A stretch of 6,474 nt of DNA from Nostoc cf. edaphicum LEGE 07299 (GTDB lineage Bacteria > Cyanobacteriota > Cyanobacteriia > Cyanobacteriales > Nostocaceae): assembly GCF_015207245.1 (NCBI RefSeq), contig NZ_JADEXF010000213.1, positions 1 to 6,474 on the forward strand, read 5' to 3'. The notes under the pieces are model-generated. The model did no database searches. It saw only the letters and a list, made by a program, of their open reading frames with translations, and was not told the DNA's origin. The translations under genes were made by a program, and so were the position numbers. This document shows positions 1 through 5,736 of the stretch, piece by piece. Numbering within the stretch: position 1 is the stretch's first letter; each line of letters opens with the position of its first letter.

Positions 1-2
1 TA

Positions 3-155
3 ACTGAAGAACGTAAATATTATCAAAATGACCTATTAGTTACTGGTGAAAATACTAGTTTTGATACTCGCTTAGTACGCTACTCTTTACAGCGAGAAGA
101 GGGGCAATTGAAAATATCTGATTACAGCACTGTTAGAGTAATTAACAGTCGTTAA
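3..155 (+). CDS. C-terminal end of an unidentified protein, possibly an ARC6-like (IMS) domain
   Basis: An open frame enters from the left edge and stops at TAA 153-155, giving 50 residues from TEERKYYQN to RVINSR. The pattern of a tyrosine pair, a short polar loop, then TRLVRYSLQREEGQLKISD resembles the last two beta strands of the ARC6-like IMS domain, where a strand of the type VRYxLxR is followed by a W/L-x-I strand. That domain ends many cyanobacterial serine/threonine kinases and hypothetical proteins. This is recall of a family pattern over a very short stretch, so the domain call is weak, although coding itself is likely. A perfect 7-bp inverted repeat sits just before the stop. The start and most of the gene lie outside the window. 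Confidence 0.5.
   Translation, partial: TEERKYYQNDLLVTGENTSFDTRLVRYSLQREEGQLKISDYSTVRVINSR
129..149 (+). repeat. Perfect inverted repeat at the 3' end of the upstream gene
   Basis: ACTGTTA (129-135) pairs perfectly with TAACAGT (143-149) across a 7-nt loop, four bases before the stop codon. No T tract follows, so this is not a canonical terminator. It could protect the mRNA end or be chance. Confidence 0.4.
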
Positions 156-172
156 CTCTTGCCCTAAAAGTG

Positions 173-200
173 CTGTTAGCGGTAGCGGCGCGTTTAGTCC
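173..200. repeat. GC-rich short dispersed repeat (Nostoc-type)
   Basis: The stretch GTTAGCGGTAGCGGCGCG followed by TTTAG stands out as GC-rich within an AT-rich intergenic region. From memory it matches a short dispersed repeat common between genes of Nostoc and Anabaena (GTTAGCGGTAGCGGGG-like, running into CGTTTAG). Its right end overlaps a perfect 6-bp inverted repeat, TTTAGT (193-198) and ACTAAA (207-212), with an 8-nt loop. Copy number cannot be shown from one window. Confidence 0.5.
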
Positions 201-374
201 ATAATGACTAAAAAACTAATTCCCAGTCCCCCAATGCTGAAAGTTTTCTATTAGGACTGCCTTTTGAGGTTGGTCTTGTCAAAAACTAGACGATGATTAC
301 TGATTAATATAGCTAAAAATATTTGGTTATTAATATTTGTAATTATCTGCTTAACCCAAATACATGTATTAATA

Positions 375-380
375 AAGAAG
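375..380 (+). promoter_or_regulatory. Weak ribosome-binding site deciding the GTG 389 start
   Basis: AAGAAG lies 8 nt before GTG 389. No comparable purine run precedes TTG 323, and this one touches GTG 380, so it favours 389. The match to the anti-Shine-Dalgarno sequence is only partial. Confidence 0.4.
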
Positions 381-388
381 TGTCAAAC

Positions 389-1831
389 GTGTCTAATCAA
401 ACTCCAAAGGATCAACGTAATCAAATAATTGCTGAACTCAAATCACATTTAGAGCAGGCTTATCAGATCATTCAACAAAAAGATGATCAGATAAATAAAC
501 TGAAAGAACAATTGCAAAATAAAAATCATCTGCAACAAGATTCTCAATTTGTAAATGAAGATATTTCCAGCTCTAATTCACAATCATCATCCTATTCGAC
601 AATACCACCAAATAAAACTCTGATTCGAGGCAGGAAGAGAGTGTTTTCTTCTAAAAAAAGCTTTGGTCAATTATCTAGGCTACAGTTTACAAGCCTAATA
701 GCTATAGTTGTCCTATTAATGACTTGGATTGGTTTTGCGCTAATACGACGGCAAGATTCTAATCTATCTCCGCAAAAGACAACCCAATCTAAAACTCTCC
801 CAAAACCGCAAGCATCAATTTCTCCCACATCAAAAATTTTGCCAACTTTGCCTCCAACTATATCTCCACCTCCGATTTTGCCTTCAAATGTAGCGTTAGT
901 TAATTCAGAATTAGTATACAACGTTAAAACTGCTCCCAACTTTCAAAAAAATCAGGCTTTGCAATCTATTGTTGATGATATGGTTGGTCTTGCTACTTCT
1001 AAAGGTCTACCAAAAAAGCCATTATCGATTACATTAATTGATGCTAAGACTGGTATGTATGGAGGATATCAACAAAACACACCCAAGTTTCCAGCTAGTG
1101 TAGTTAAAATGTTCTGGATGGTTTATCTTTACGGGCAAATAAAAAATGGTATGTGGAATGAAGCAAACTTCGTACCACAAATAAATGAAATGATTAAAAG
1201 GTCTGATAATAATGCCGCAAGTAACATTTTAGATGCAATTACTCAAACAGAATCTGGAAAAAATGTAGAAGGTAAAGATTATCAAACCTGGTTAAGTAAC
1301 CGAAAAAAGATTAATCTTTTTTTCCAAAAAGCTGGTTATGAAAAAATTAATATTACTCAGAAAACTTACCCCATTACTGATAAGAAGATTTATGAACCTC
1401 AAGGTTTTGACTTGAAAATGCGAGGCGACCCGAATAATCCAATTAGAAATAAAATTACAACAATGCAAGCAGCTAGACTTTTGTACGAAATTTCCGATAA
1501 CCAGGCTATATCTCCAGATTACAGCCAAAAAATGGCTCAGTGGCTCTCAATAGATCCTGCTACCAGAATTGAGAAGAGAGATCAGCAAAATCCTGATGAA
1601 TTCAACCCTGTACGGGGATATTTAAGTGAATCATTACCAACAGATGTTTACGTTGGTAGTAAGGCTGGTTGGACTTCTGGTTCTCGTCAAGAAGCAGCAT
1701 ATATAGCAACATTAGATGGTAAAGCTGCTTATATTCTGGTGGTCTTTGCTGAGGATCGCGCTTACGCCTATGATTGGAAAATATTTCCTGAAATATCTCA
1801 CCTTGTTTTTGATCGCATGACAAATCGTTAA
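389..1831 (+). CDS. Membrane-anchored class A beta-lactamase-like / PBP-type serine hydrolase
   Basis: This is probably an extracytoplasmic serine hydrolase acting on peptidoglycan or beta-lactams. In the 480-residue product from GTG 389, residues about 9-51 form a charged, glutamine-rich coiled coil. A basic stretch (RGRKRVFSSKK) precedes one transmembrane helix at about 98-119, so the N-terminus should be cytoplasmic. A proline-rich linker spans about 136-166, and the rest is the catalytic domain. The active-site motifs are visible: S237-V-V-K240 (SxxK), S272-D-N274 (SDN), and K425-A-G427 in GSKAGW, in place of KTG. I see no ExxLN omega-loop motif, so a DD-peptidase-like or inactive-lactamase role fits better than a true beta-lactamase. 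The frame is open from TTG 323, but GTG 389 is preferred because purine-rich AAGAAG lies 8 nt upstream and the product then begins MSNQTPKDQ. No operon partner is evident. The fold is sure; the substrate is not. Confidence 0.85.
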   Translation: MSNQTPKDQRNQIIAELKSHLEQAYQIIQQKDDQINKLKEQLQNKNHLQQDSQFVNEDISSSNSQSSSYSTIPPNKTLIRGRKRVFSSKKSFGQLSRLQFTSLIAIVVLLMTWIGFALIRRQDSNLSPQKTTQSKTLPKPQASISPTSKILPTLPPTISPPPILPSNVALVNSELVYNVKTAPNFQKNQALQSIVDDMVGLATSKGLPKKPLSITLIDAKTGMYGGYQQNTPKFPASVVKMFWMVYLYGQIKNGMWNEANFVPQINEMIKRSDNNAASNILDAITQTESGKNVEGKDYQTWLSNRKKINLFFQKAGYEKINITQKTYPITDKKIYEPQGFDLKMRGDPNNPIRNKITTMQAARLLYEISDNQAISPDYSQKMAQWLSIDPATRIEKRDQQNPDEFNPVRGYLSESLPTDVYVGSKAGWTSGSRQEAAYIATLDGKAAYILVVFAEDRAYAYDWKIFPEISHLVFDRMTNR

Positions 1832-1944
1832 TCAAGCATTTATAGCAGTTCTATTTCAGTTTATATTTTGAAAAGCTTGCACATCTCAAACTAGGGAGAG
1901 CCAGACTTGCTTTACAATAATTTTGTAGCACTAACTTTAAAACC

Positions 1945-2493
1945 ATGACGGCTACTTTACCTGTTAGTGTCGAATCAGAAATATTCTACCCCAGTGCTGA
2001 TGGTCAACCAGTGGCAGAAACTTACGACCACCTTTATGCTTTACTAACCACCTTAGAAGTCCTGAAACAGTATCTGGCAAATCGTCAGGCAACAGTATTG
2101 GGAAATCAATTTCTTTACTATGCACAGGGCTTTCCCAAGTTGCGGGTAGCCCCAGATATGATGGTGATTTTTGATGTTGCACCTGGCGGTCGAGACAACT
2201 ATAAAATCTGGGAAGAGGGTCAAGTACCGACAGTTATTTTTGAAATGACATCCTTTGGTACTAAGGGACAAGACGAAATCTTCAAAAAGACCCTTTATGA
2301 GCAGCTAGGTGTCAAGGAATACTGGCTATTTGACCCTAAAGGCGAGTGGGTGGAACAACAGTTATGTGGCTATCGCCTGCGGGGAGAAATCTACGAACCG
2401 ATACAAGATGGACGCAGTGAACCGTTACAACTACGCTTGGTGGTTGAGGGAAGGCTAATTGGGTTTTATCAAGAGGATACAGGGGAAAAATGA
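1945..2493 (+). CDS. Uma2-family (DUF820) putative nuclease, cut short by an in-frame TGA
   Basis: The 182-residue product belongs to the Uma2/DUF820 family, which has a PD-(D/E)XK restriction-endonuclease-like fold and is greatly expanded in cyanobacteria; its biological role is largely unknown. Visible family features are VAPDMMVIFDV (Pro70-Asp71), the strand VIFEMTS with Glu100, a Lys-rich helix DEIFKKTLYEQLGV (111-123) and EYWLFDP (125-131), then the C-terminal strands. The ATG at 1945 gives the usual N-terminus; no clear Shine-Dalgarno sequence precedes it. The nuclease core appears intact. Translation stops at TGA 2491-2493 right after DTGEK, yet the same frame continues for 71 more codons with a typical family tail starting LIPGELVQALRQE. 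A single T-to-G change (TTA to TGA) would explain the stop. The protein may be functional without its tail, or the gene may be decaying. It ends convergently with the DUF4336 gene. Confidence 0.88.
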   Translation: MTATLPVSVESEIFYPSADGQPVAETYDHLYALLTTLEVLKQYLANRQATVLGNQFLYYAQGFPKLRVAPDMMVIFDVAPGGRDNYKIWEEGQVPTVIFEMTSFGTKGQDEIFKKTLYEQLGVKEYWLFDPKGEWVEQQLCGYRLRGEIYEPIQDGRSEPLQLRLVVEGRLIGFYQEDTGEK

Positions 2494-2571
2494 CTGATCC
2501 CTGGTGAACTGGTACAGGCTTTACGACAGGAAGTTTTAGCAAGACAGCAAGCAGAAGAACTGGTAGAACAG

Positions 2572-2613
2572 GAACGCCAACGAGCAGAACAAGAACGCCA
2601 ACGAGCAGAACAG
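2572..2613 (+). repeat. Tandem 21-bp duplication encoding coiled-coil heptads
   Basis: Two adjacent 21-bp units (2572-2592 and 2593-2613) differ only at the last base and each encode ERQRAEQ, one coiled-coil heptad. Near identity at the DNA level indicates recent duplication by slippage or unequal exchange. Confidence 0.85.
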
Positions 2614-2649
2614 GCAGAATTGCAAATAGAACAGTTAAAGGCAAGGTTG

Positions 2650-2678
2650 CGTTCGCCCTTGGCGTTGGCGCAGCCATC
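2650..2678. repeat. GC-rich dispersed repeat apparently inserted in frame in the Uma2 tail
   Basis: The block GTTCGCCCTTGGCGTTGGCG followed by CAGCCATCG is GC-rich and, from memory, resembles a short dispersed Nostoc repeat (GCGTTCGCCCTTGGCGTA...ATCGC type). It contributes about 27 bp, or nine codons (SPLALAQPS), between two halves of a family-typical tail (KARLR and LNVDPDTI). The exact insertion ends cannot be fixed without homologues. Confidence 0.5.
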
Positions 2679-2771
2679 GCTCAATGTAGATCCAGATACT
2701 ATTCAGTAACACACAGGGTGTAATTATGCATGAATTTTATCGTGCCGACTTACTTATGGGTGAAGTATTAG

Positions 2772-3482
2772 CTACAAAGAGATTTCTAAAAACCACTCAT
2801 AACCTGCTTTAAACTGAGGCTTACCATTTTGTTCAATCATGCTGCCATGCGCCATGATTACTCGTTCAAAATCCCAAGTCAGAAGCTGTTGAATTGAGCA
2901 TTTGACTTTGACTTTATCCTGAGTTGCAAATTTTTCCAATATCGATGGACGAAGTTGGTTATAACCACCTAGAAGTTTGGCTATTAACCTTGTGCTTGGT
3001 GAACATTGATCGTCAAAATGGAAAACTGTATCAGTGACAATCAAAGTTCGGCTTTTGACATGAAAAAAGACGCATTCATTGAGCGGTGAACATCCGCTAG
3101 TATCCAATGTGTTAAATCCTTGTATTAATAAATACTCAACCCCGTCAATTAGGTGAATGTTGCGATCGCTAATAATATAGTCAATTTGCAAATCTGGTCG
3201 TTTATGCTCTAGACCAGACACTGCCCATAGTTTGGCGTGAGGGTAGCACAGCTTGAAGTCAGCAACAAATAGATGATGGTACAAGTTGGGGATGACAATG
3301 TAAATTACTTCTCCTAATTGATTTAGCTCATTGATAGTTGCGTCATCCATATCAATAGGCGAGATTACCATTAATTTACCACTGGTCAGACGAATCACAG
3401 TCATCCTCGTCCCTACTTCCAAGCCAAAATATTTGAGAGGTTGTTCAGCAACCCAAAGGTCGGTATCAATTGCTTTAAGCAT
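2772..3482 (-). CDS. DUF4336 family protein, metallo-beta-lactamase-like fold
   Basis: The 236-residue product matches my recollection of the DUF4336 family: an N-terminus of the form MLKAIDTDLWVAEQPLKYFG, then GTRMTVIRLTSGKLMVISPI, and the late motif WDFERVIMAHG (203-213). The order of strands and loops resembles the metallo-beta-lactamase fold. The metal site appears reduced: instead of HxHxDH there is PNLYHHLF (His69-His70), with further candidates Asp151 in VTDTVFHF and His212 in AHGSM. Enzymatic activity is therefore uncertain. The start is ATG at 3482. It lies 30 bp after the MAPEG-family gene on the same strand with no terminator between, so the two are probably co-transcribed. No convincing Shine-Dalgarno sequence is seen. 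It converges on the Uma2 gene with 62 bp between the full reading frames. The reaction is unknown. Confidence 0.82.
   Translation of the reverse strand: MLKAIDTDLWVAEQPLKYFGLEVGTRMTVIRLTSGKLMVISPIDMDDATINELNQLGEVIYIVIPNLYHHLFVADFKLCYPHAKLWAVSGLEHKRPDLQIDYIISDRNIHLIDGVEYLLIQGFNTLDTSGCSPLNECVFFHVKSRTLIVTDTVFHFDDQCSPSTRLIAKLLGGYNQLRPSILEKFATQDKVKVKCSIQQLLTWDFERVIMAHGSMIEQNGKPQFKAGYEWFLEISL
3162..3169. repeat. HIP1 octamer
   Basis: GCGATCGC, the highly iterated palindrome of many cyanobacterial genomes, inside the DUF4336 gene. Confidence 0.9.
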
Positions 3483-3512
3483 TAGAATTGTTGAGTTAGT
3501 GTGGTCGCTGGA

Positions 3513-4019
3513 CTATAAAAATTGCTGCACGCTGTAGTAAAGACAAGCCAAACTGCCGACGATATAAACTAGCCAAGTACCGAAAAAACCGATCGCTCTG
3601 CCCGGTGATGGGCCATAGGTCTGTATTAATCCCCAGGCATGGGCAATCCGAGCTAGTGTCAATAGAGTACCTAGCATCCACAACAGTCCTTCCCCAGCTT
3701 GCATCCACTCTAGGGCAATTAGGAATATGAGGCTAAGGGGTACGTATTCTGCAAAGTTACCATGCGCTCGGATAGTACGCTGTAACACTCCGTCTTCTAT
3801 GTTTTTCGTGACAATAGATTGTTGTGTCATTTTTTCCACAACCTCTGCCCAAGCATTCGGATGCTCTAGGTAATTGGGCTGTGAAGCAACTTCAGATAGA
3901 GATGCACCATGCCAAATCCGAGTACGGGTGCGTTCCATTGCCACTCGGTAGGATAAACCCAAAGCAAGTAGCCCATGACAGCCGATAAAGAAGGTTGAAA
4001 TAGGAATCAGAACAGGCAT
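3513..4019 (-). CDS. MAPEG-family membrane protein (microsomal glutathione S-transferase-like)
   Basis: MAPEG proteins are small four-helix integral membrane proteins; some conjugate glutathione to electrophiles or reduce lipid peroxides. The signature is clear here: IRAHGNFAEYVPLSLIF, with Arg84, His86, Asn88, Glu91 and Pro94 in the 168-residue product from ATG 4019. Hydrophobic segments fall at about 4-24, 91-106, 111-131 and 144-165, consistent with four transmembrane helices. The loop between helix 1 and the signature (about 36-76) is longer than in typical bacterial members of about 130 residues, and looks like an insertion of some 30-40 polar residues. The frame is open to TTG 4025, but ATG 4019 is preferred (MPVLIPIS). 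It is the first gene of a probable two-gene operon with DUF4336 and is divergent from the AraC-type regulator. Family confidence is high; substrate is unknown. Confidence 0.9.
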   Translation of the reverse strand: MPVLIPISTFFIGCHGLLALGLSYRVAMERTRTRIWHGASLSEVASQPNYLEHPNAWAEVVEKMTQQSIVTKNIEDGVLQRTIRAHGNFAEYVPLSLIFLIALEWMQAGEGLLWMLGTLLTLARIAHAWGLIQTYGPSPGRAIGFFGTWLVYIVGSLACLYYSVQQFL

Positions 4020-4162
4020 TGACAATCACTCGAATCAAAATCGTAACTTTGAAAATACTTGACTGCAATTGTTACTGTCTTTTCAATTCTTGCGGAATAT
4101 CGAAATCTGCTTTTTGAGACAATAAGGTATTGCATTTTAATGGCTATTAATTGCCTCTGCCC
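4020..4162. promoter_or_regulatory. Divergent promoter region between the MAPEG operon and the AraC-type regulator
   Basis: This 143-bp AT-rich gap must hold the start signals of both transcripts. A possible plus-strand promoter is TTGACT (4059-4064), a 17-bp spacer and TTCAAT (4082-4087). A possible minus-strand promoter, read on the complement, is TTGCAG (4063-4068), a 17-bp spacer and TACGAT (4040-4045). The two -35 boxes overlap, so one regulator could affect both. A small inverted repeat, ATTC (4086-4089) and GAAT (4095-4098), is too short to call an operator. All matches are partial. Confidence 0.45.
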
Positions 4163-5077
4163 ATGAATCTGCTAAAAGAGTTTCTATTTAATCCCCCAGA
4201 ATGTAAAATTCCCCTTGATCGGCCCCCGCTAGAAGCTCTACCGCAGTGGGGACACTGGCTAGAAACACCAGAGTTGATGGTAGCAATCATTCCGCCAGGA
4301 CATTTAGAAGTCAATATTCGCTCACCACTTAACCTTGTGGTAACAAGTTTTGGGGAAACTCGTGGGATTGCTGCCTTCAATGCCGATCGACTGCAACCTT
4401 ACCAAGCACTACCAGGAGGTTTTGATATTGTGCCTCAAGGCAGTACTTATACTTCGGTGGAAGATGCTGCTTGTTTTGTGGTGTTTGGATATTCCCAATC
4501 TTTTCTAGAACGCATAGTCAAAGTGGAAGCAGAGGGACAGACAATTGAATTACAGCCAGGGCAAATTCCCAAAACTCACTGGGGCTTGAGTGCTGCGATC
4601 GCTATGCAAGAGTTTTTTTATAATGGACAAACTGGTGGTGCATTTTACTTAGAATCAGTTGCAACAGCGGTGTTGGCACAAATCATTTACCGACGTTCAA
4701 ACCTATCTGGACGGCTCAAACGTCCACCAGAGTTTTTAGACCCAAATTTGTTAAAGTTTGCCTTGGAATACATCAGAGCGCATCTATCCAAGGAACTTAA
4801 CCTAAACCAAATTGCTGCCACAGTAGGATTAAGCCCCTATCATTTCGCACGAGCATTTAAGGTAACAACTGGACTGTCACCTTATCAATATGTCCTCCGG
4901 TGTCGGTTGGAACTTGCCCAACAACTGTTACAAAACCAAAAGCGATCGCTGGTACAGGTAGCCGTAGAAGCGGGATTTGGCAACCAAAGTCACATGACAT
5001 CTGTATTTCAACGAATGCTACGCACAACTCCCAAGCTTTATCAGCAAGAAATGAGTAGTATTTTCGACCATACATAA
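4163..5077 (+). CDS. AraC-family transcriptional regulator
   Basis: The 304-residue product from ATG 4163 is a DNA-binding regulator. Its C-terminal 100 residues are a full AraC/XylS domain with two helix-turn-helix units: LNLNQIAATVGLSPYHFARAF (about 212-232) followed by GLSPYQYVLRCRLELAQQLL, then VQVAVEAGFGNQSHMTSVFQR (about 264-284) and the typical ending TTPKLYQQE. The N-terminal half (about 1-190) has no family I can name; it is probably a beta-rich sensor domain. The frame is open to TTG 4151, but ATG 4163 gives a cleaner start. It is divergent from the MAPEG/DUF4336 pair, an arrangement common for AraC regulators that control the neighbouring operon, and autoregulation is plausible. 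Two HIP1 octamers lie inside the gene. The inducer is unknown. Confidence 0.92.
   Translation: MNLLKEFLFNPPECKIPLDRPPLEALPQWGHWLETPELMVAIIPPGHLEVNIRSPLNLVVTSFGETRGIAAFNADRLQPYQALPGGFDIVPQGSTYTSVEDAACFVVFGYSQSFLERIVKVEAEGQTIELQPGQIPKTHWGLSAAIAMQEFFYNGQTGGAFYLESVATAVLAQIIYRRSNLSGRLKRPPEFLDPNLLKFALEYIRAHLSKELNLNQIAATVGLSPYHFARAFKVTTGLSPYQYVLRCRLELAQQLLQNQKRSLVQVAVEAGFGNQSHMTSVFQRMLRTTPKLYQQEMSSIFDHT
4595..4602. repeat. HIP1 octamer
   Basis: GCGATCGC inside the N-terminal half of the AraC-type regulator gene. Confidence 0.9.
4942..4949. repeat. HIP1 octamer
   Basis: GCGATCGC inside the DNA-binding part of the AraC-type regulator gene. Confidence 0.9.
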
Positions 5078-5087
5078 AACCTTATGT
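5072..5087 (+). terminator. Weak hairpin over the AraC-gene stop codon
   Basis: ACATAA (5072-5077) pairs with TTATGT (5082-5087) across a 4-nt loop, and GTAGTTTTCT follows. The stem is all but AT-only and the T run is short, so termination here is doubtful. Confidence 0.25.
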
Positions 5088-5344
5088 GTAGTTTTCTGCA
5101 AGACGGTCTGAAAAACTTTATCCTCTCTGGGTTTGAAAACTTGCTATGTCTGAATTTTTCACAACAGAAAATCAAGCCTTTCCAGATCATCTTGCAGGTT
5201 TGTGGTTATATCTCAGCCCAATGCCAAGTAAACAATTTGTTACCTGTATCTTTGCTACATTTATTACCTGAGACAGAATACAATAGATGAATCTCTAGGG
5301 CGTTTCAATCTAATAAATCTCAACAATACTGATTTTATTGAGAA

Positions 5345-5361
5345 GACTGTTTTATACAGTC
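5345..5361 (+). repeat. Perfect short inverted repeat upstream of the small gene
   Basis: GACTGT (5345-5350) and ACAGTC (5356-5361) form a 6-bp stem with a 5-nt AT loop. No T tract follows. It may be an operator or an RNA hairpin; the role is unknown. Confidence 0.4.
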
Positions 5362-5421
5362 ATTCACAAGCAAAACTGAATGAAAGGATAAATAAACCGC
5401 CAGCCTTTTAAGCACCCAAAG

Positions 5422-5470
5422 ACGCTAAGAGATTAATAGATACTCCAAGGACAGGTTAGCGTTTTATTTC
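5422..5470 (+). terminator. Possible terminator with a long loop
   Basis: ACGCTAA (5422-5428) pairs perfectly with TTAGCGT (5456-5462), and the strand continues TTTATTT. The 27-nt loop is long for a rho-independent terminator, so this is only a candidate 3' end for the AraC-gene transcript. Confidence 0.25.
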
Positions 5471-5528
5471 CTACTTCCACTAGAAAGTCCAAGATCAATG
5501 TAGAGTCAAGAATTTACCTTTAAATACT

Positions 5529-5532
5529 GAGG
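5529..5532 (+). promoter_or_regulatory. Ribosome-binding site of the 54-codon gene
   Basis: GAGG (in TGAGGT) lies 9 nt before ATG 5542, close to ideal spacing. It is the best Shine-Dalgarno sequence in the window and the main support for this small gene. Confidence 0.75.
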
Positions 5533-5541
5533 TATAAAATT

Positions 5542-5706
5542 ATGCAAGAAATTGAAAGATTCTTTGGCAACTTGTTCAGTGGCATAATCAACCGCTTTAA
5601 GTATTCTGCGATGGACGCCGCCGATCGCAAAATGAGAGAAACTATCGACGATCAGATTGAACAACGGCGACAAAAACCTAAACCCGAAGATCGAGAAGAC
5701 CGCTAG
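5542..5706 (+). CDS. Small charged protein of unknown function, 54 residues
   Basis: This short gene has a strong ribosome-binding site (TGAGGT, 9 nt before ATG) and is closed by a strong terminator 30 bp after its TAG stop, so it is very likely expressed. I do not recognise a named family. The N-terminal 20 residues (MQEIERFFGNLFSGIINRFK) look like an amphipathic helix rich in Phe, Ile and Leu that could touch a membrane or a partner. Residues 24-44 are a charged helix (MDAADRKMRETIDDQIEQRR), and the last ten residues are a disordered Lys/Pro/Glu/Asp/Arg tail. There is no signal peptide, cysteine pair or metal motif. It lies upstream of rpsB on the same strand but is separated from it by the terminator, so it is probably its own transcription unit. 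Confidence 0.8.
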   Translation: MQEIERFFGNLFSGIINRFKYSAMDAADRKMRETIDDQIEQRRQKPKPEDREDR

Positions 5707-5736
5707 TAGACCTTTAAAACAGCAAGATTTTCATTA

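Larger units (their letters stand above)
2494..2709 (+). pseudogene. Untranslated coiled-coil tail of the Uma2 gene, downstream of the in-frame stop
   Basis: In the same frame as the Uma2 gene, with no frameshift, 71 sense codons lead from TGA 2491 to TAA 2707. They encode LIPGELVQALRQEVLARQ, a strongly charged heptad region (EEL..ERQRAEQ repeated twice, then AELQIEQLKARLR), and an ending LNVDPDTIQ. Many Uma2 proteins carry such a helical tail, ending in a similar (L/I)x(V/I)(D/N)PD motif. The codons look normal, with only the one stop, so the interruption is recent or is a sequencing error. Between LR and LNVDPD is an alanine/proline-rich nine-residue block, SPLALAQPS, which coincides with a GC-rich dispersed repeat. 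No good start codon with a ribosome-binding site lies after the TGA, so independent expression of the tail is unlikely. Confidence 0.75.
5078..5541. other. Gene-poor intergenic region of about 460 bp
   Basis: I find no convincing gene here. One open frame (5084-5290, 68 codons) lacks a ribosome-binding site, starts inside the AraC-gene end hairpin and encodes a cysteine/leucine-rich sequence with no family resemblance, so it is treated as chance. The region holds two inverted repeats: GACTGT/ACAGTC (5345-5361) and ACGCTAA/TTAGCGT (5422-5462). The promoter of the following small gene should lie here, but I see no clear -10/-35 pair. Confidence 0.6.

Noticed and set aside
323..388. N-terminal extension of the serine hydrolase from TTG 323
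   Set aside because: There is no ribosome-binding site before TTG 323, and the extra 22 residues (NICNYLLNPNTC type) look like translated intergenic AT-rich DNA; GTG 389 has a purine run at good spacing.
667..939. Minus-strand open frame of 90 codons inside the serine hydrolase gene
   Set aside because: It is antisense to the transmembrane and linker coding region and has no recognisable family or ribosome-binding site.
1832..1944. Promoter or terminator between the serine hydrolase and Uma2 genes
   Set aside because: Only short imperfect repeats (such as CAAGC and GCTTG) and no clear -10/-35 pair or T-tailed stem are seen.
2491..2493. Programmed readthrough, selenocysteine or frameshift at the Uma2 TGA
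   Set aside because: No downstream selenocysteine-type hairpin is apparent, the tail is in the same frame so no frameshift is needed, and a simple nonsense change explains it better.
2336..2677. Minus-strand open frame of 113 codons with Leu/Val/Pro repeats
   Set aside because: It is the antisense shadow of the Uma2 coiled-coil heptads; the apparent hydrophobic repeats are the complement of Glu/Gln/Arg codons.
2726..2812. 28-codon plus-strand frame (MHEFYRADLLMG...)
   Set aside because: It overlaps the end of the DUF4336 gene in antisense, lacks a ribosome-binding site and resembles nothing I recognise.
4151..4162. TTG 4151 as start of the AraC-type regulator
   Set aside because: It adds only MPLP before a good ATG at 4163 and has no ribosome-binding site of its own.
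5084..5290. 68-codon plus-strand frame after the AraC gene
   Set aside because: There is no ribosome-binding site, its start lies in the AraC-gene end hairpin, and the composition is unlike a conserved protein.
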